Shown here one piece after another: positions 1-8,404 of a stretch of 33,933 nt of DNA. Position 1 is the first letter of the stretch, and every line of letters starts with the position of its first letter. Where the stretch lies: positions 1 to 33,933 of the forward strand of contig JACMPO010000030.1 of assembly GCA_014377455.1 (NCBI GenBank), written 5' to 3'. Both the position numbers and the translations under genes were made by a program. The notes beneath the pieces were generated by a model. That model was not told where the DNA came from. It saw only the letters and a program-made list of their open reading frames with translations, and ran no database searches. This DNA is from Flavobacterium sp. (GTDB lineage: Bacteria; Bacteroidota; Bacteroidia; Flavobacteriales; Flavobacteriaceae).

Positions 1-1
1 A

Positions 2-136
2 ATGTGCCAAAGTGTGTATCAACGAATGAATCCTGGCAAAAAATACGTGCTAAAATATACCACAGTTTCGGGTGTGGATGGTTTTGATGGCACCAGAAAA
101 GAATCTGAAAAAGCCGTTGTAAAATCAATCTATTAA
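2..136 (+). CDS. 3' end of an unidentified protein (partial)
   Basis: An open frame enters from the left edge and ends with a TAA whose last base is the first base of the ferredoxin ATG (TAATG). The visible part encodes about 44 C-terminal residues, rich in Lys, Gly and Tyr and ending KSIY. The stop-start overlap implies that this gene and the ferredoxin gene are translated from one message. I do not recognise the family from this tail. By context it could be a redox partner of the ferredoxin, but that is only inference. Confidence 0.5.
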   Translation: MCQSVYQRMNPGKKYVLKYTTVSGVDGFDGTRKESEKAVVKSIY

Positions 137-465
137 TGCCAAAAGATATAACCATTATAATTACAGATAGAAACGGGCAAATTCATGAAGTTCAAGCTCC
201 AACTGACATGAATATGAATGTTATGGAAGTAGTAAGAATGTATGAACTTGCGCCCGAGGGAACTATTGGAATTTGTGGTGGGATGGCAATGTGTGCTTCG
301 TGCCAATGCTATGTTTTAAATGATGTTGAAATTCCAGAAAAATCTGATGATGAAAATGCAATGCTTTGGGAAGCTTTTCATGTTAAAGAAAATTCGCGAT
401 TGGGTTGTCAAATTCAAATTACCGCAGCTATTGACGGACTCGAAATTGAGTTAGCTCCTGAATAA
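136..465 (+). CDS. Adrenodoxin-type 2Fe-2S ferredoxin
   Basis: A soluble electron carrier of 109 residues, the usual length for vertebrate/ISC-type [2Fe-2S] ferredoxins. The cluster ligands are visible as C47-x5-C53-x2-C56 (inside CGGMAMCASC) and C91 in the LGCQI segment, which is the adrenodoxin spacing rather than the plant spacing. C58 is an extra cysteine just after the third ligand. Acidic residues 65-75 (EIPEKSDDENA) form the usual acidic helix for partner docking. The start ATG overlaps the stop of the preceding gene, so the two are probably co-translated and the upstream protein may be a functional partner. The gene converges on mfd with only 3 bases between stop codons and no clear terminator. 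Confidence 0.9.
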   Translation: MPKDITIIITDRNGQIHEVQAPTDMNMNVMEVVRMYELAPEGTIGICGGMAMCASCQCYVLNDVEIPEKSDDENAMLWEAFHVKENSRLGCQIQITAAIDGLEIELAPE

Positions 466-468
466 TTT

Positions 469-3400
469 TTAGACTAAGCTAATCATTTCTAAAGCTTTAT
501 TAATCGATTTTACATTGTCAAATGTAATTAATAACCGCAATCCGTTTGGGGTTTGCTTTTCCTTCATTTTAAACAAATTGGAATTTTTTTGAACCGACTG
601 CAACACCTTTTGAAACTGTTTTGAAGCATAATAATCACTTTGCTGATCAGAAACAAAATAACAAATCATTTTGCCCTGTTTCATTATTAGTTTTTCGATT
701 CCAAGTTTTGTAGCAATCCACTTTATTCTAATACTGTTTAGTAACGCAACCGCAGGTTTTGGAAGCGCGCCAAAGCGATCTATAAGTTTATTTTGATATT
801 TTTCTAACGTTTCTTCGTCTTTTATTAAACTCAATTCGTTGTATAAATTCAGTCTTTCTGTAATGCTGTTGATGTATTCGTCTGGAAAAAGCAACTCAAA
901 ATCGGTATCAATTTGCAAATCTTTTACATATTGTTTTGTATCTACATCGCTTTCAGAAGGATATAACTCCTTAAATTCGTTTTCTTTTAATTCGTCAATG
1001 GCTTCATTCATGATTTTCTGATAAGTATCAAAACCAATATCGTTTATAAAACCACTTTGTTCGCCACCTAATAAATCTCCAGCACCACGAATTTCTAAAT
1101 CTTTCATGGCAATGTTAAAGCCACTTCCAAGCTCAGAAAATTGCTCTAACGCCTGAATTCGTTTTCGAGCATCATCGGTCATAGCAGAATAGGGCGGACA
1201 AATAAAATAACAAAATGCTTTTTTGTTACTTCTACCTACTCGACCTCGCATTTGATGCAAATCTGACAATCCAAAATTATTAGCATTATTTATAAAAATA
1301 GTGTTTGCGTTTGGAACGTCTAAACCGCTTTCTATAATTGTAGTGGCTACTAAAACATCAAATTCTCCATTCATAAAAGCAAGCATCAATTCTTCTAGTT
1401 TTTTCCCTTCCATTTGTCCGTGACCAATTCCTACTCTGGCATCTGGAACCAATCGCTGTATCATACCGGCAACCTCTTTTATATTTTCAATGCGATTATT
1501 TATAAAAAAAACTTGACCATTTCGCTGAATTTCATAAGAAACTGCATCTCTTATTAGCTCTTCATTAAAGCCTACTACATTAGTTTCTATGGGATATCTG
1601 TTTGGTGGCGCAGTTGTAATCACTGATAAATCTCGTGCTGCCATAAGCGAGAATTGCAAGGTTCTAGGAATTGGGGTTGCTGTTAACGTTAGCGTATCAA
1701 CATTTGCAGAAATGGTTTTCAACTTGTCTTTTACATTAACACCAAATTTTTGTTCTTCATCTATTACTAATAACCCTAAATCTTTAAAAACCACATTTTT
1801 ATTAACTAATTGATGTGTGCCTATGATAATATCGAGTTTTCCATCGGCTAATTCTTTCAACGTTTCCGCTTTTTCTTTAGCGGTTCTAAATCGATTTAAA
1901 TAGCCTACAGTTACTGGCATTTCTTTCAATCGCTCGGTAAAGGTTCGATAATGCTGATATGCCAAAATGGTGGTTGGAACTAAAACCGCGACTTGTTTTC
2001 CGTTATCAACTGCTTTGAAAGCGGCACGAATAGCCACTTCAGTCTTTCCGAAACCTACATCACCACAAACTAATCGATCCATTGGGCGATCGTTTTCCAT
2101 ATCATTTTTTACATCTCTCGTTGATGTTATTTGATCGGGTGTGTCCTCATAAATAAACGAACTTTCTAATTCTTTTTGCAAGTAACTATCGGGAGCGCAA
2201 GAAAATCCTTTTTCTAATCTGCGTTTAGCATAGAGTTGAATCAAATTAAATGCAATATTTTTAACTCTGGCTTTCGTTTTTTGTTTTAATGCCTTCCAAG
2301 CACCAGATCCTAGTTTGTAAATCTTAGGCGGAGCACCATCTTTTCCGTTAAACTTAGCAATTTTGTGCAACGAATGAATGCTTACATATACAATATCGTT
2401 ATCTGCATAAACCAGTTTTATGGCCTCTTGGGTTTTACCTTCTACCTGAATTTTTTGTAGTCCACCAAATTTTCCTATTCCGTGATCTATGTGTGTAACA
2501 TAATCGCCAACCGAAAGTGATGTAAGCTCTTTTAAAGTTATTGTTTGTTTTTTTGAGTACCCATTTTTGATATTAAACTTATGGTACCGTTCAAAAATTT
2601 GATGATCGGTATAGCAGGCAATTTGATTTTCCTCATCTATAAACCCTTGATATAGTGGGAAAACTATTGATTTATATTTTTTTAAATTATCCTCATGGTT
2701 TGTTTCATCAATGTCTTCAAATATTTCTTTAAATCGATTTGCCTGATTTTCATTGGAACAAAACAAATAATTCTTGATTCCATTAAAATGATTTTCGTTC
2801 AAATTATTCAATAATAAATCGAATTGCTTATTAAATGAAGGTTGTGGTTTTATATTGAAAACTATGGTTTTATCAGATGTAAAAATTGGCGAATTGCTCA
2901 ATTCAACCACCGAAAAAGATTGAGATTTTTTTAAAAACTGCTCTCTGTTTAGAAAAATTTCTTCAGGTTTGGCGTGTTTTATATCTTTAGATAATTGGTC
3001 GAAAGCTTCTATCGCTTTAGCAAATGCCTTATCCAATTGAGCAACTAAAAGCTCTGTGTTTTGTAGAAAAATTACGGTTTGTTGGTCAATATATTCTAAA
3101 AAACTTTCTCTGTTTTCTTCAAAAAATTTATTTTCTACGTTCGGAATTATTAATATTTTCTTTAATCTTTCAATTGATAATTGAGTTTCTACATCAAAAC
3201 TTCGAATAGAATCAACTTCATTTCCAAAAAATTCAATTCGATACGGATTGTCATTGGAAAACGAATAAACATCAACAATACCACCACGAACAGAAAATTC
3301 GCCTGGCTCAGTTACAAAATCAACTCGTTTGAAATTGTATTCAAACAAAACTTCATTTATAAAATCGATGGCCAACCTATCGTTTACAGAGATTTTAAAT

Positions 3401-3825
3401 GTGTTTTTTTCTAATTCTTTTCGGGTAACCACTTTTTCGAAAATTGCCTCAGCATACGAAACGATAATGGCTGGCTTTTTTCGGGAATTAATTCTGTTTA
3501 AAACTTCTGCACGAAGTAAAATGTTAGCATTATCAACATCGTCTATTTGATATGGACGTTTGTAAGATCCGGGATAAAAAAGTACATCCCGATCGTTTAC
3601 AAGTTGCTCTAAATCATTAAGATAATATGCCGCTTCTTCTTTATCATTAAATAGTAAAAGTAATGGCAAATTTGATTTTTCAAAAATCGATTGGACTACA
3701 AATGATAGTGAAGATCCTAATAATCCTTTTGCGTTAATTTTAGAATCCCGAGTTTGTAGTGCATTTGCTAATAAATTAACTTTAGCCGATTTTTGGAAAG
3801 TGGAAAGTACAGACAGTTTGCTCAA
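469..3825 (-). CDS. mfd: Transcription-repair coupling factor Mfd
   Basis: A DNA translocase that displaces RNA polymerase stalled at lesions and recruits UvrA. It has 1118 residues, within the family range. The N-terminal UvrB-like region covers about residues 30-340 (YPGSYKRPYQI and GEFSVRGGIVDVYSF are typical). The CarD-like RNA-polymerase-interaction module is at about 430-500 (VGDYVTHIDHGIGKF). The helicase core has Walker A GDVGFGKT at 588-595, DEEQ at 689-692 and a GRVGRS motif in the second RecA domain; the C-terminal UvrA-gating domain follows. The start codon is TTG at 3825: the frame is closed by a stop 27 bases upstream with no ATG between, and homologues start at the same MSK-like position. 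The stop of the upstream lipoprotein gene is 5 bases away, so the two are probably one transcript. Confidence 0.97.
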   Translation of the reverse strand: MSKLSVLSTFQKSAKVNLLANALQTRDSKINAKGLLGSSLSFVVQSIFEKSNLPLLLLFNDKEEAAYYLNDLEQLVNDRDVLFYPGSYKRPYQIDDVDNANILLRAEVLNRINSRKKPAIIVSYAEAIFEKVVTRKELEKNTFKISVNDRLAIDFINEVLFEYNFKRVDFVTEPGEFSVRGGIVDVYSFSNDNPYRIEFFGNEVDSIRSFDVETQLSIERLKKILIIPNVENKFFEENRESFLEYIDQQTVIFLQNTELLVAQLDKAFAKAIEAFDQLSKDIKHAKPEEIFLNREQFLKKSQSFSVVELSNSPIFTSDKTIVFNIKPQPSFNKQFDLLLNNLNENHFNGIKNYLFCSNENQANRFKEIFEDIDETNHEDNLKKYKSIVFPLYQGFIDEENQIACYTDHQIFERYHKFNIKNGYSKKQTITLKELTSLSVGDYVTHIDHGIGKFGGLQKIQVEGKTQEAIKLVYADNDIVYVSIHSLHKIAKFNGKDGAPPKIYKLGSGAWKALKQKTKARVKNIAFNLIQLYAKRRLEKGFSCAPDSYLQKELESSFIYEDTPDQITSTRDVKNDMENDRPMDRLVCGDVGFGKTEVAIRAAFKAVDNGKQVAVLVPTTILAYQHYRTFTERLKEMPVTVGYLNRFRTAKEKAETLKELADGKLDIIIGTHQLVNKNVVFKDLGLLVIDEEQKFGVNVKDKLKTISANVDTLTLTATPIPRTLQFSLMAARDLSVITTAPPNRYPIETNVVGFNEELIRDAVSYEIQRNGQVFFINNRIENIKEVAGMIQRLVPDARVGIGHGQMEGKKLEELMLAFMNGEFDVLVATTIIESGLDVPNANTIFINNANNFGLSDLHQMRGRVGRSNKKAFCYFICPPYSAMTDDARKRIQALEQFSELGSGFNIAMKDLEIRGAGDLLGGEQSGFINDIGFDTYQKIMNEAIDELKENEFKELYPSESDVDTKQYVKDLQIDTDFELLFPDEYINSITERLNLYNELSLIKDEETLEKYQNKLIDRFGALPKPAVALLNSIRIKWIATKLGIEKLIMKQGKMICYFVSDQQSDYYASKQFQKVLQSVQKNSNLFKMKEKQTPNGLRLLITFDNVKSINKALEMISLV

Positions 3826-3830
3826 AACTA

Positions 3831-4418
3831 CTATTTTATAATTTGATTGGTGTTAGGGATTGCTCTAGCTGTATCTTTCATTCTAATTAAATCAGGTTCA
3901 CCAGCTTCTTTTGGAATTTTTGTTCTGATGATAATTTCTTCCAATTGTTTTTGAAGAGAATTAATTTCGGCATTAATTTCGGCTATAAACTGAATTACTT
4001 TTTTGTCTGGAATTTGATTTAAATGAATAAACAAATCCATTGCTTTTATTTTAGTAATAAGCACTAATATCCTGCTTTTTACTTGTGGTTTGTCAAAAAT
4101 TTTAGGAATATTATGATCTAAATCGGCTACTTTTTTGGACAATGCACTTGACTTATTTTGAAAAGCTCCTATTGAACTTTTAGGTTTTTGGTTGATTTCG
4201 GTTAAAAAAGCACGCCACTCAATCCAGTTATTAACACTTGACTGCGTTGAACTTTCCAAAGACGGAATGACAAATATCCAAGCTTTACTGATGTTATCAA
4301 AAATAACTTCTTTTTTCTGTGCTTCTTTTTGTTGAGATGCTTTTTCAATTACGGAATCGTCTTTACAGGACAAAAATGCCAGAATTAGCAGTAAAAAATA
4401 GAGTGAAGTAGCTTTCAT
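3831..4418 (-). CDS. Uncharacterised lipoprotein
   Basis: A 195-residue protein with a lipoprotein signal: a short Lys start, a hydrophobic stretch, and lipobox LAFLSC with the modified cysteine at C18, followed by KDDS. Asp residues right after the lipid-modified Cys can mark sorting in some Bacteroidota, but I do not rely on that. The mature part is largely helical and Lys/Gln-rich with no motif I recognise. It lies 5 bases upstream of mfd and is probably cotranscribed with it. A -7 type box (TACTTTTG, 4440-4447) lies just upstream of its ATG. Function unknown. Confidence 0.8.
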   Translation of the reverse strand: MKATSLYFLLLILAFLSCKDDSVIEKASQQKEAQKKEVIFDNISKAWIFVIPSLESSTQSSVNNWIEWRAFLTEINQKPKSSIGAFQNKSSALSKKVADLDHNIPKIFDKPQVKSRILVLITKIKAMDLFIHLNQIPDKKVIQFIAEINAEINSLQKQLEEIIIRTKIPKEAGEPDLIRMKDTARAIPNTNQIIK

Positions 4419-4439
4419 TTATAGTTTTAAATGGAACTG

Positions 4440-4447
4440 CAAAAGTA
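4440..4447 (-). promoter_or_regulatory. Putative -7 box for the lipoprotein-mfd unit
   Basis: On the minus strand the sequence reads TACTTTTG, an exact match to the Bacteroidota -7 consensus TAnnTTTG, and its 3' end is about 21 bases upstream of the lipoprotein ATG. No clear -33 TTG is seen at the right distance, so the call rests on the -7 box alone. Confidence 0.35.
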
Positions 4448-4490
4448 GCAAAGTGTAATGTAGATTATATTAAAAATAGTATAAAAAAGA

Positions 4491-5204
4491 TTAAATATGT
4501 GTTATTTCATCATCAATTAGTAATTCTTCTTTTCTAAATCGAAGAAATACTTGCGCCACAGCAATTACATCTTTTTCGCAGTAGGTTACAATTCTATCAA
4601 TATCTTTTTCGACATAAAAAACGTGTCCCACTTGGCTTCCATCAATATCGCCTTTAGATGAAGGAATTCCGAGAATTTTAGTTAGTAATTTTAGTGATGT
4701 AAAATGTTTGTAATCGCCAAATTTCCACAATTCCAAGGTGTCAAGATGGGCTATCTCCCATGGTTTTTTTCCGAATAAATTCAGCTTGCTTGGAATAGAA
4801 ACTTGATTAATAATCATTCTTCTGGCAATAAAAGGTAAATCGAATTCTTTAGCATTGTGACCGCACAAAATGTGTTGCGAATTATTAAAATGATTGTTCA
4901 ACAAATTATTAAAATCGAGTAGAATCTTCTTTTCTTCACCAAAAAAAGAGGTTACTCTAAAGTTTCGTATGTCGCCATTTGTAACAAAATATCCTACCGA
5001 AATACAGACAATTTTTCCAAATTCAGCCCAAATTCCTGCGCGGTCGTAAAATGCTTCTGGTGTGAAATCGTCTTTGCGTTGGTATTGTGTTTTTTGTTCC
5101 CAAAGTTGTTTCATCTCATCGTCAAGCGAGTTGAAATTTTCTTCTAATGGAACGGTTTCTATATCTAAAAAAAGAATGTTGTCTAGGCGGATTTTTTCTA
5201 TCAT
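4491..5204 (-). CDS. Predicted 3'-5' exonuclease related to PolB exonuclease domain
   Basis: A 237-residue stand-alone DnaQ-fold nuclease of the type annotated as the predicted PolB-like 3'-5' exonuclease family. The three exonuclease motifs are visible: Exo I D14-I-E16 (LDIETVP), Exo II around H116-N117 to D122 (GHNAKEFDLPF), and Exo III Y208-C-E-K-D212 (YCEKDV). These give the four acidic residues expected for two-metal catalysis. There is no polymerase domain. The gene precedes the lipoprotein-mfd pair by about 70 bases and sits next to a DNA alkyltransferase gene, so a DNA-repair role is plausible but not shown. Confidence 0.85.
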   Translation of the reverse strand: MIEKIRLDNILFLDIETVPLEENFNSLDDEMKQLWEQKTQYQRKDDFTPEAFYDRAGIWAEFGKIVCISVGYFVTNGDIRNFRVTSFFGEEKKILLDFNNLLNNHFNNSQHILCGHNAKEFDLPFIARRMIINQVSIPSKLNLFGKKPWEIAHLDTLELWKFGDYKHFTSLKLLTKILGIPSSKGDIDGSQVGHVFYVEKDIDRIVTYCEKDVIAVAQVFLRFRKEELLIDDEITHI

Positions 5205-5291
5205 AATTTTTAATTAGATAATGTGAAAATGAAATAATTAAAAACGAATGTAAAAAAATTTGTGATAACTCTTGTAATTAGAAGGAAACTT

Positions 5292-5762
5292 TTAAAACAA
5301 ACTTTGTTGATTAGTAGGATTTTCATGTTCTAAAAGCCATTTTTTGCGCCATAAACCTCCTGCATAACCAGTTAAAGAACCGTCTGTTCCAATGACTCTG
5401 TGGCATGGAATTACTATTAAAAGTGGATTTTTACCATTGGCTGAGGCTACAGCTCGGATTGCTTTTACGTCGCCAAGTTTTTTTGCTAAATCGAGATAAG
5501 ACATAGTTTTTTCAAATGGGATATTAAATAATTCTTGCCAAACTTTTTGTTGAAATTCGGTTCCTTTTGGGTTTAATTGGAATGAAAATTCAATTCGTTT
5601 TCCTTCAAAATATTCTTGAAGTTGAGTTACAGCTTCTTTTAATTCTTTTGGGATTTTAGTTGACAGTTCGCCTTCTTGAAGAATTGATACAATAGAAATA
5701 CCGTTTGCATCACCAACAATTTTGATAATTCCAAGTGGCGAATTTATGAAAGAGGTTTGCAT
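5292..5762 (-). CDS. ogt: O6-alkylguanine-DNA alkyltransferase (Ogt/MGMT)
   Basis: A suicide enzyme that moves the alkyl group from O6-alkylguanine in DNA onto its own cysteine. It has 156 residues and the acceptor motif IPCHRVIG with C120. The helix-turn-helix arginine is in AIRAVASANG (R103) and the Asn hinge is N109. The N-terminal RNase-H-like domain is short, as in Ogt-type enzymes, and there is no Ada AraC domain. The last residues are NQQSLF, which resembles a bacterial sliding-clamp-binding peptide (see findings). The name ogt is by family; paralogues cannot be told apart from one sequence. Confidence 0.93.
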   Translation of the reverse strand: MQTSFINSPLGIIKIVGDANGISIVSILQEGELSTKIPKELKEAVTQLQEYFEGKRIEFSFQLNPKGTEFQQKVWQELFNIPFEKTMSYLDLAKKLGDVKAIRAVASANGKNPLLIVIPCHRVIGTDGSLTGYAGGLWRKKWLLEHENPTNQQSLF

Positions 5763-5819
5763 AAATTAATAATAAAAAAAACACTACGACGGCACTAAGT
5801 GTGACAATTTATAATATTA

Positions 5820-6185
5820 TTATTTAAAGGTACTCAAAATATATTTTTCTAAAGATTGCAATTCAGCATCGCTCATAACCTTGGTGATTTCGAGATTAAT
5901 CTTCATGGTTTCGTATTGTTCAGGTTTTACGATAGGTTTTGCTTCTCCTTTTAGAAACAGAATCAAATTTCCTTTTTTTTGACTGTAAATTTGTGCCATG
6001 TCTTGCAAACTTGGACCAACTACTTTCTGATTGAGTTGATGACAAGCGGTACAATTATTTTCTTGAAAAAGTTGTTCACCTCTTTCTATTGAAGCAATTT
6101 CTTGACCTGAACTTTCGGTTTTTTCTACTTCTTTTTTGCAAGAAAATAATAAAAAGGAAAGTACGATTATATATAAATTTTTCAT
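5820..6185 (-). CDS. Small lipoprotein cytochrome c
   Basis: A 121-residue periplasm-facing c-type cytochrome anchored by lipid. The signal ends in lipobox FLLFSC (C16). The heme-binding motif is C45-T-A-C48-H49. The distal ligand is probably Met94 (YETMKINL) with M104 as the alternative, and the C-terminal helix (LQSLEKYIL) is the usual class I cytochrome helix. The gene is the next one downstream of hemB on the same strand, about 160 bases away. The link is suggestive, since heme is made upstream, but the spacer contains a hairpin, so cotranscription is uncertain. The redox partner is unknown. Confidence 0.88.
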   Translation of the reverse strand: MKNLYIIVLSFLLFSCKKEVEKTESSGQEIASIERGEQLFQENNCTACHQLNQKVVGPSLQDMAQIYSQKKGNLILFLKGEAKPIVKPEQYETMKINLEITKVMSDAELQSLEKYILSTFK

Positions 6186-6245
6186 TTTGAAATTGTTATT
6201 TTAGTTAATTACAAATGCTATTTAGCCCTGATTGAATGGAATAAC

Positions 6246-6266
6246 ATCCCGATTTTTCTTCGGGAT
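6246..6266 (-). terminator. Weak hairpin after hemB
   Basis: A perfect 7-bp stem (ATCCCGA / TCGGGAT) with a 7-base loop lies between hemB and the cytochrome gene. On the minus strand it is not followed by a strong T run, so it may be a weak terminator, an RNA-processing hairpin, or part of a dispersed repeat. Confidence 0.3.
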
Positions 6267-6346
6267 TTATGAAAGGAAAGCAGGAAAAAGGTTTTTTAAA
6301 ATGCGCAAGCCATTCGCTCCTTATTTCGACTAAGCTCAAGATAACA

Positions 6347-7342
6347 TTATTTTTTATTTAAAATAATTGTGGCTTCTTTTGCAAAATAAGTCGAAATTAA
6401 ACTTGCTCCAGCGCGTTTAATACACATTAATTGTTCCATCATAATTTTGTCGTGATCGAGCCAACCTCTTTCGGCTGCAGCTTTAATCATGGCATATTCG
6501 CCAGAAACATGAAAAACGGTCACCGGAACATTCACGGCATTTTTCACTTCACGAACGATGTCAAGATAGGCGATTCCAGGTTTTACCATAACCATATCAG
6601 CACCTTCTTCGACATCCATAAGTGCTTCTTTTATGGCTTCGATGCGGTTAGCATAATCCATTTGGTAGGTTTTTTTGTCCTTTGGTACTTCGATATTATC
6701 AACTGGCGCTGAATCTAAAGCATCGCGAAACGGACCATAAAACGCTGAAGCGTATTTAGCAGAATAACTCATAATTCCCACGTTTTGGAAACCGGCTTTG
6801 TCTAAACCTTGGCGCAAACGCAAAACGCGTCCGTCCATCATATCGCTTGGCGCTACAAAATCGGCTCCAGCTTGAGCGTGAGAAACTGCCATTTTAACTA
6901 AGGCTTCGTTCGTTGCATCGTTGGCGATATCACCGTTTTCTATTATTCCGTCGTGTCCGTAAATTGAGTATGGATCGATTGCTACATCTGGCATTACAAT
7001 CATTTCGGGACAAGCCGTTTTGATGGCTTTGATAGCACGTTGCATTAATCCGTTTGGATTCCAAGCTTCTTTTCCGGTGTTGTCTTTTAGACTTTCGTCA
7101 ACTTTTACGTAGATGTTTACGGCTCGAATTCCTAAATCGAATAATTCTTTAACTTCTAAAACGGTTAAATCTATCGAACGACGAAAAATTCCAGGCATTG
7201 ATGGGATTTCAACTTTATAATTTTCACCTTCTGCGATGAACATTGGAAACATAAAATCACTTGGACTTAATGTTGTTTCGCGAACCAAACTTCTTATGGA
7301 TTCGTTTACTCTTAAACGACGATTTCTTTGTAATGGAAACAT
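6347..7342 (-). CDS. hemB: Porphobilinogen synthase (delta-aminolevulinate dehydratase) HemB
   Basis: Condenses two molecules of 5-aminolevulinate to porphobilinogen in the cytosol. It has 331 residues, standard length. The two Schiff-base lysines are K196 (MSYSAKYAS) and K254 (VMVKPG). The metal-site segment at 119-132 reads DVAIDPYSIYGHDG and lacks the three cysteines of zinc-dependent enzymes, so this is the cysteine-free, magnesium-type class. The start MFPLQRNRRLR is normal for the family. It is the last heme gene of the minus-strand cluster; the spacer to hemF contains palindromic element A. Confidence 0.97.
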   Translation of the reverse strand: MFPLQRNRRLRVNESIRSLVRETTLSPSDFMFPMFIAEGENYKVEIPSMPGIFRRSIDLTVLEVKELFDLGIRAVNIYVKVDESLKDNTGKEAWNPNGLMQRAIKAIKTACPEMIVMPDVAIDPYSIYGHDGIIENGDIANDATNEALVKMAVSHAQAGADFVAPSDMMDGRVLRLRQGLDKAGFQNVGIMSYSAKYASAFYGPFRDALDSAPVDNIEVPKDKKTYQMDYANRIEAIKEALMDVEEGADMVMVKPGIAYLDIVREVKNAVNVPVTVFHVSGEYAMIKAAAERGWLDHDKIMMEQLMCIKRAGASLISTYFAKEATIILNKK

Positions 7343-7359
7343 ATTATTTTATTTTTTTG

Positions 7360-7422
7360 AACCATTAAGGTATTGAGGTTCATTAAGAGTTTCGCTTAAT
7401 TTTTCTTAATACCTTAATGGTT
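7360..7422. repeat. Palindromic intergenic element, copy A
   Basis: A 63-bp element bounded by a perfect 15-bp inverted repeat (AACCATTAAGGTATT at 7360-7374 and its complement at 7408-7422). It fills most of the hemF-hemB spacer. Its reverse complement is closely similar over its whole length to copy B (11485-11546), so the two are the same element in opposite orientation. It would fold as a hairpin in the heme mRNA. Confidence 0.85.
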
Positions 7423-7425
7423 TGA

Positions 7426-8328
7426 TTATATCCAATCAATTGGTTTTTCTAGTACTTTAATTAATTTTTCTTCTTCGCTTCCAACTTCTGGATGATGATC
7501 GTAAACCCATTGCACATTTGGTGGTAATGACATTAAAATACTTTCAATTCTTCCGTTGGTTTTGAGTCCGAATAAGGTGCCTTTATCGTGAACCAAATTG
7601 AATTCTACGTAACGACCACGGCGGATTTCTTGCCAAGTTCTTTGTGCTTCTGTATATAGTAAATCTTTTCTTTTTTCTAAAATTGGAGCATAAGCTTTAA
7701 GGAAACTGTTTCCAACTTCGGTTACGAAATTGTACCAATTTTCCATAGACATTTCTTCACTTTCTTTGCAATAATCGAAAAATAATCCGCCAAGTCCACG
7801 AGCTTCATTTCTGTGAGCGTTCCAGAAATAGGCATCGCATTGCTTTTTATATTTTGGATAAAACTCTGGATTATGTTTGTCGCAAGCTGCTTTACACGTT
7901 TGATGAAAATGAATAGCATCTTCTTCAAATAAATAATAAGGTGTTAAATCTTGTCCACCACCAAACCAAGAATTTATTACATTTCCTTTATCATCGTACA
8001 TTTCAAAATAACGCCAATTAGCATGTACCGTTGGTGCCATAGGATTTTTAGGATGAATTACCAAACTCAATCCGCAAGCGAAGAAATCGGCTTCACCAAC
8101 ATTGAACATTTTTTGCATGACTTCTGGTAATTTTCCGTGAACTGCTGAAATGTTTACACCACCTTTTTCTATAACGTTTCCGTTTTCTATAACTCTTGTT
8201 CGTCCTCCGCCACCTTCTGGACGGGTCCAAATGTCTTCACGGAATTTGGCTTTTCCTTCGACAGCTTCTAATCCGGCAACGATTTGGTCTTGCAGATTTT
8301 GTATGTATTGGTAGAATTTATTTTTCAT
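7426..8328 (-). CDS. hemF: Oxygen-dependent coproporphyrinogen III oxidase HemF
   Basis: Oxidatively decarboxylates coproporphyrinogen III to protoporphyrinogen IX using O2. It has 300 residues, the usual bacterial HemF length. Family signatures are visible in order: the WTRPEGGGGRTRVIENG segment near residues 34-50, FFACGLSLVIHPKNP with the conserved His, WFGGGQDLTPYY, the GLGGLFFDY stretch, and RRGRYVEFNLVHDKGT near the C-terminus. The oxygen-dependent type implies an aerobic host; the anaerobic HemN is not in the window. It lies between hemE and hemB in the cluster. Confidence 0.97.
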   Translation of the reverse strand: MKNKFYQYIQNLQDQIVAGLEAVEGKAKFREDIWTRPEGGGGRTRVIENGNVIEKGGVNISAVHGKLPEVMQKMFNVGEADFFACGLSLVIHPKNPMAPTVHANWRYFEMYDDKGNVINSWFGGGQDLTPYYLFEEDAIHFHQTCKAACDKHNPEFYPKYKKQCDAYFWNAHRNEARGLGGLFFDYCKESEEMSMENWYNFVTEVGNSFLKAYAPILEKRKDLLYTEAQRTWQEIRRGRYVEFNLVHDKGTLFGLKTNGRIESILMSLPPNVQWVYDHHPEVGSEEEKLIKVLEKPIDWI

Positions 8329-8404
8329 ATTTAAATAATTGGTTTTTGGTTGTTGGTAGATGTCAAATCGGAGTGACCCACAACTATCAACTTTAAACCA
8401 ACAA

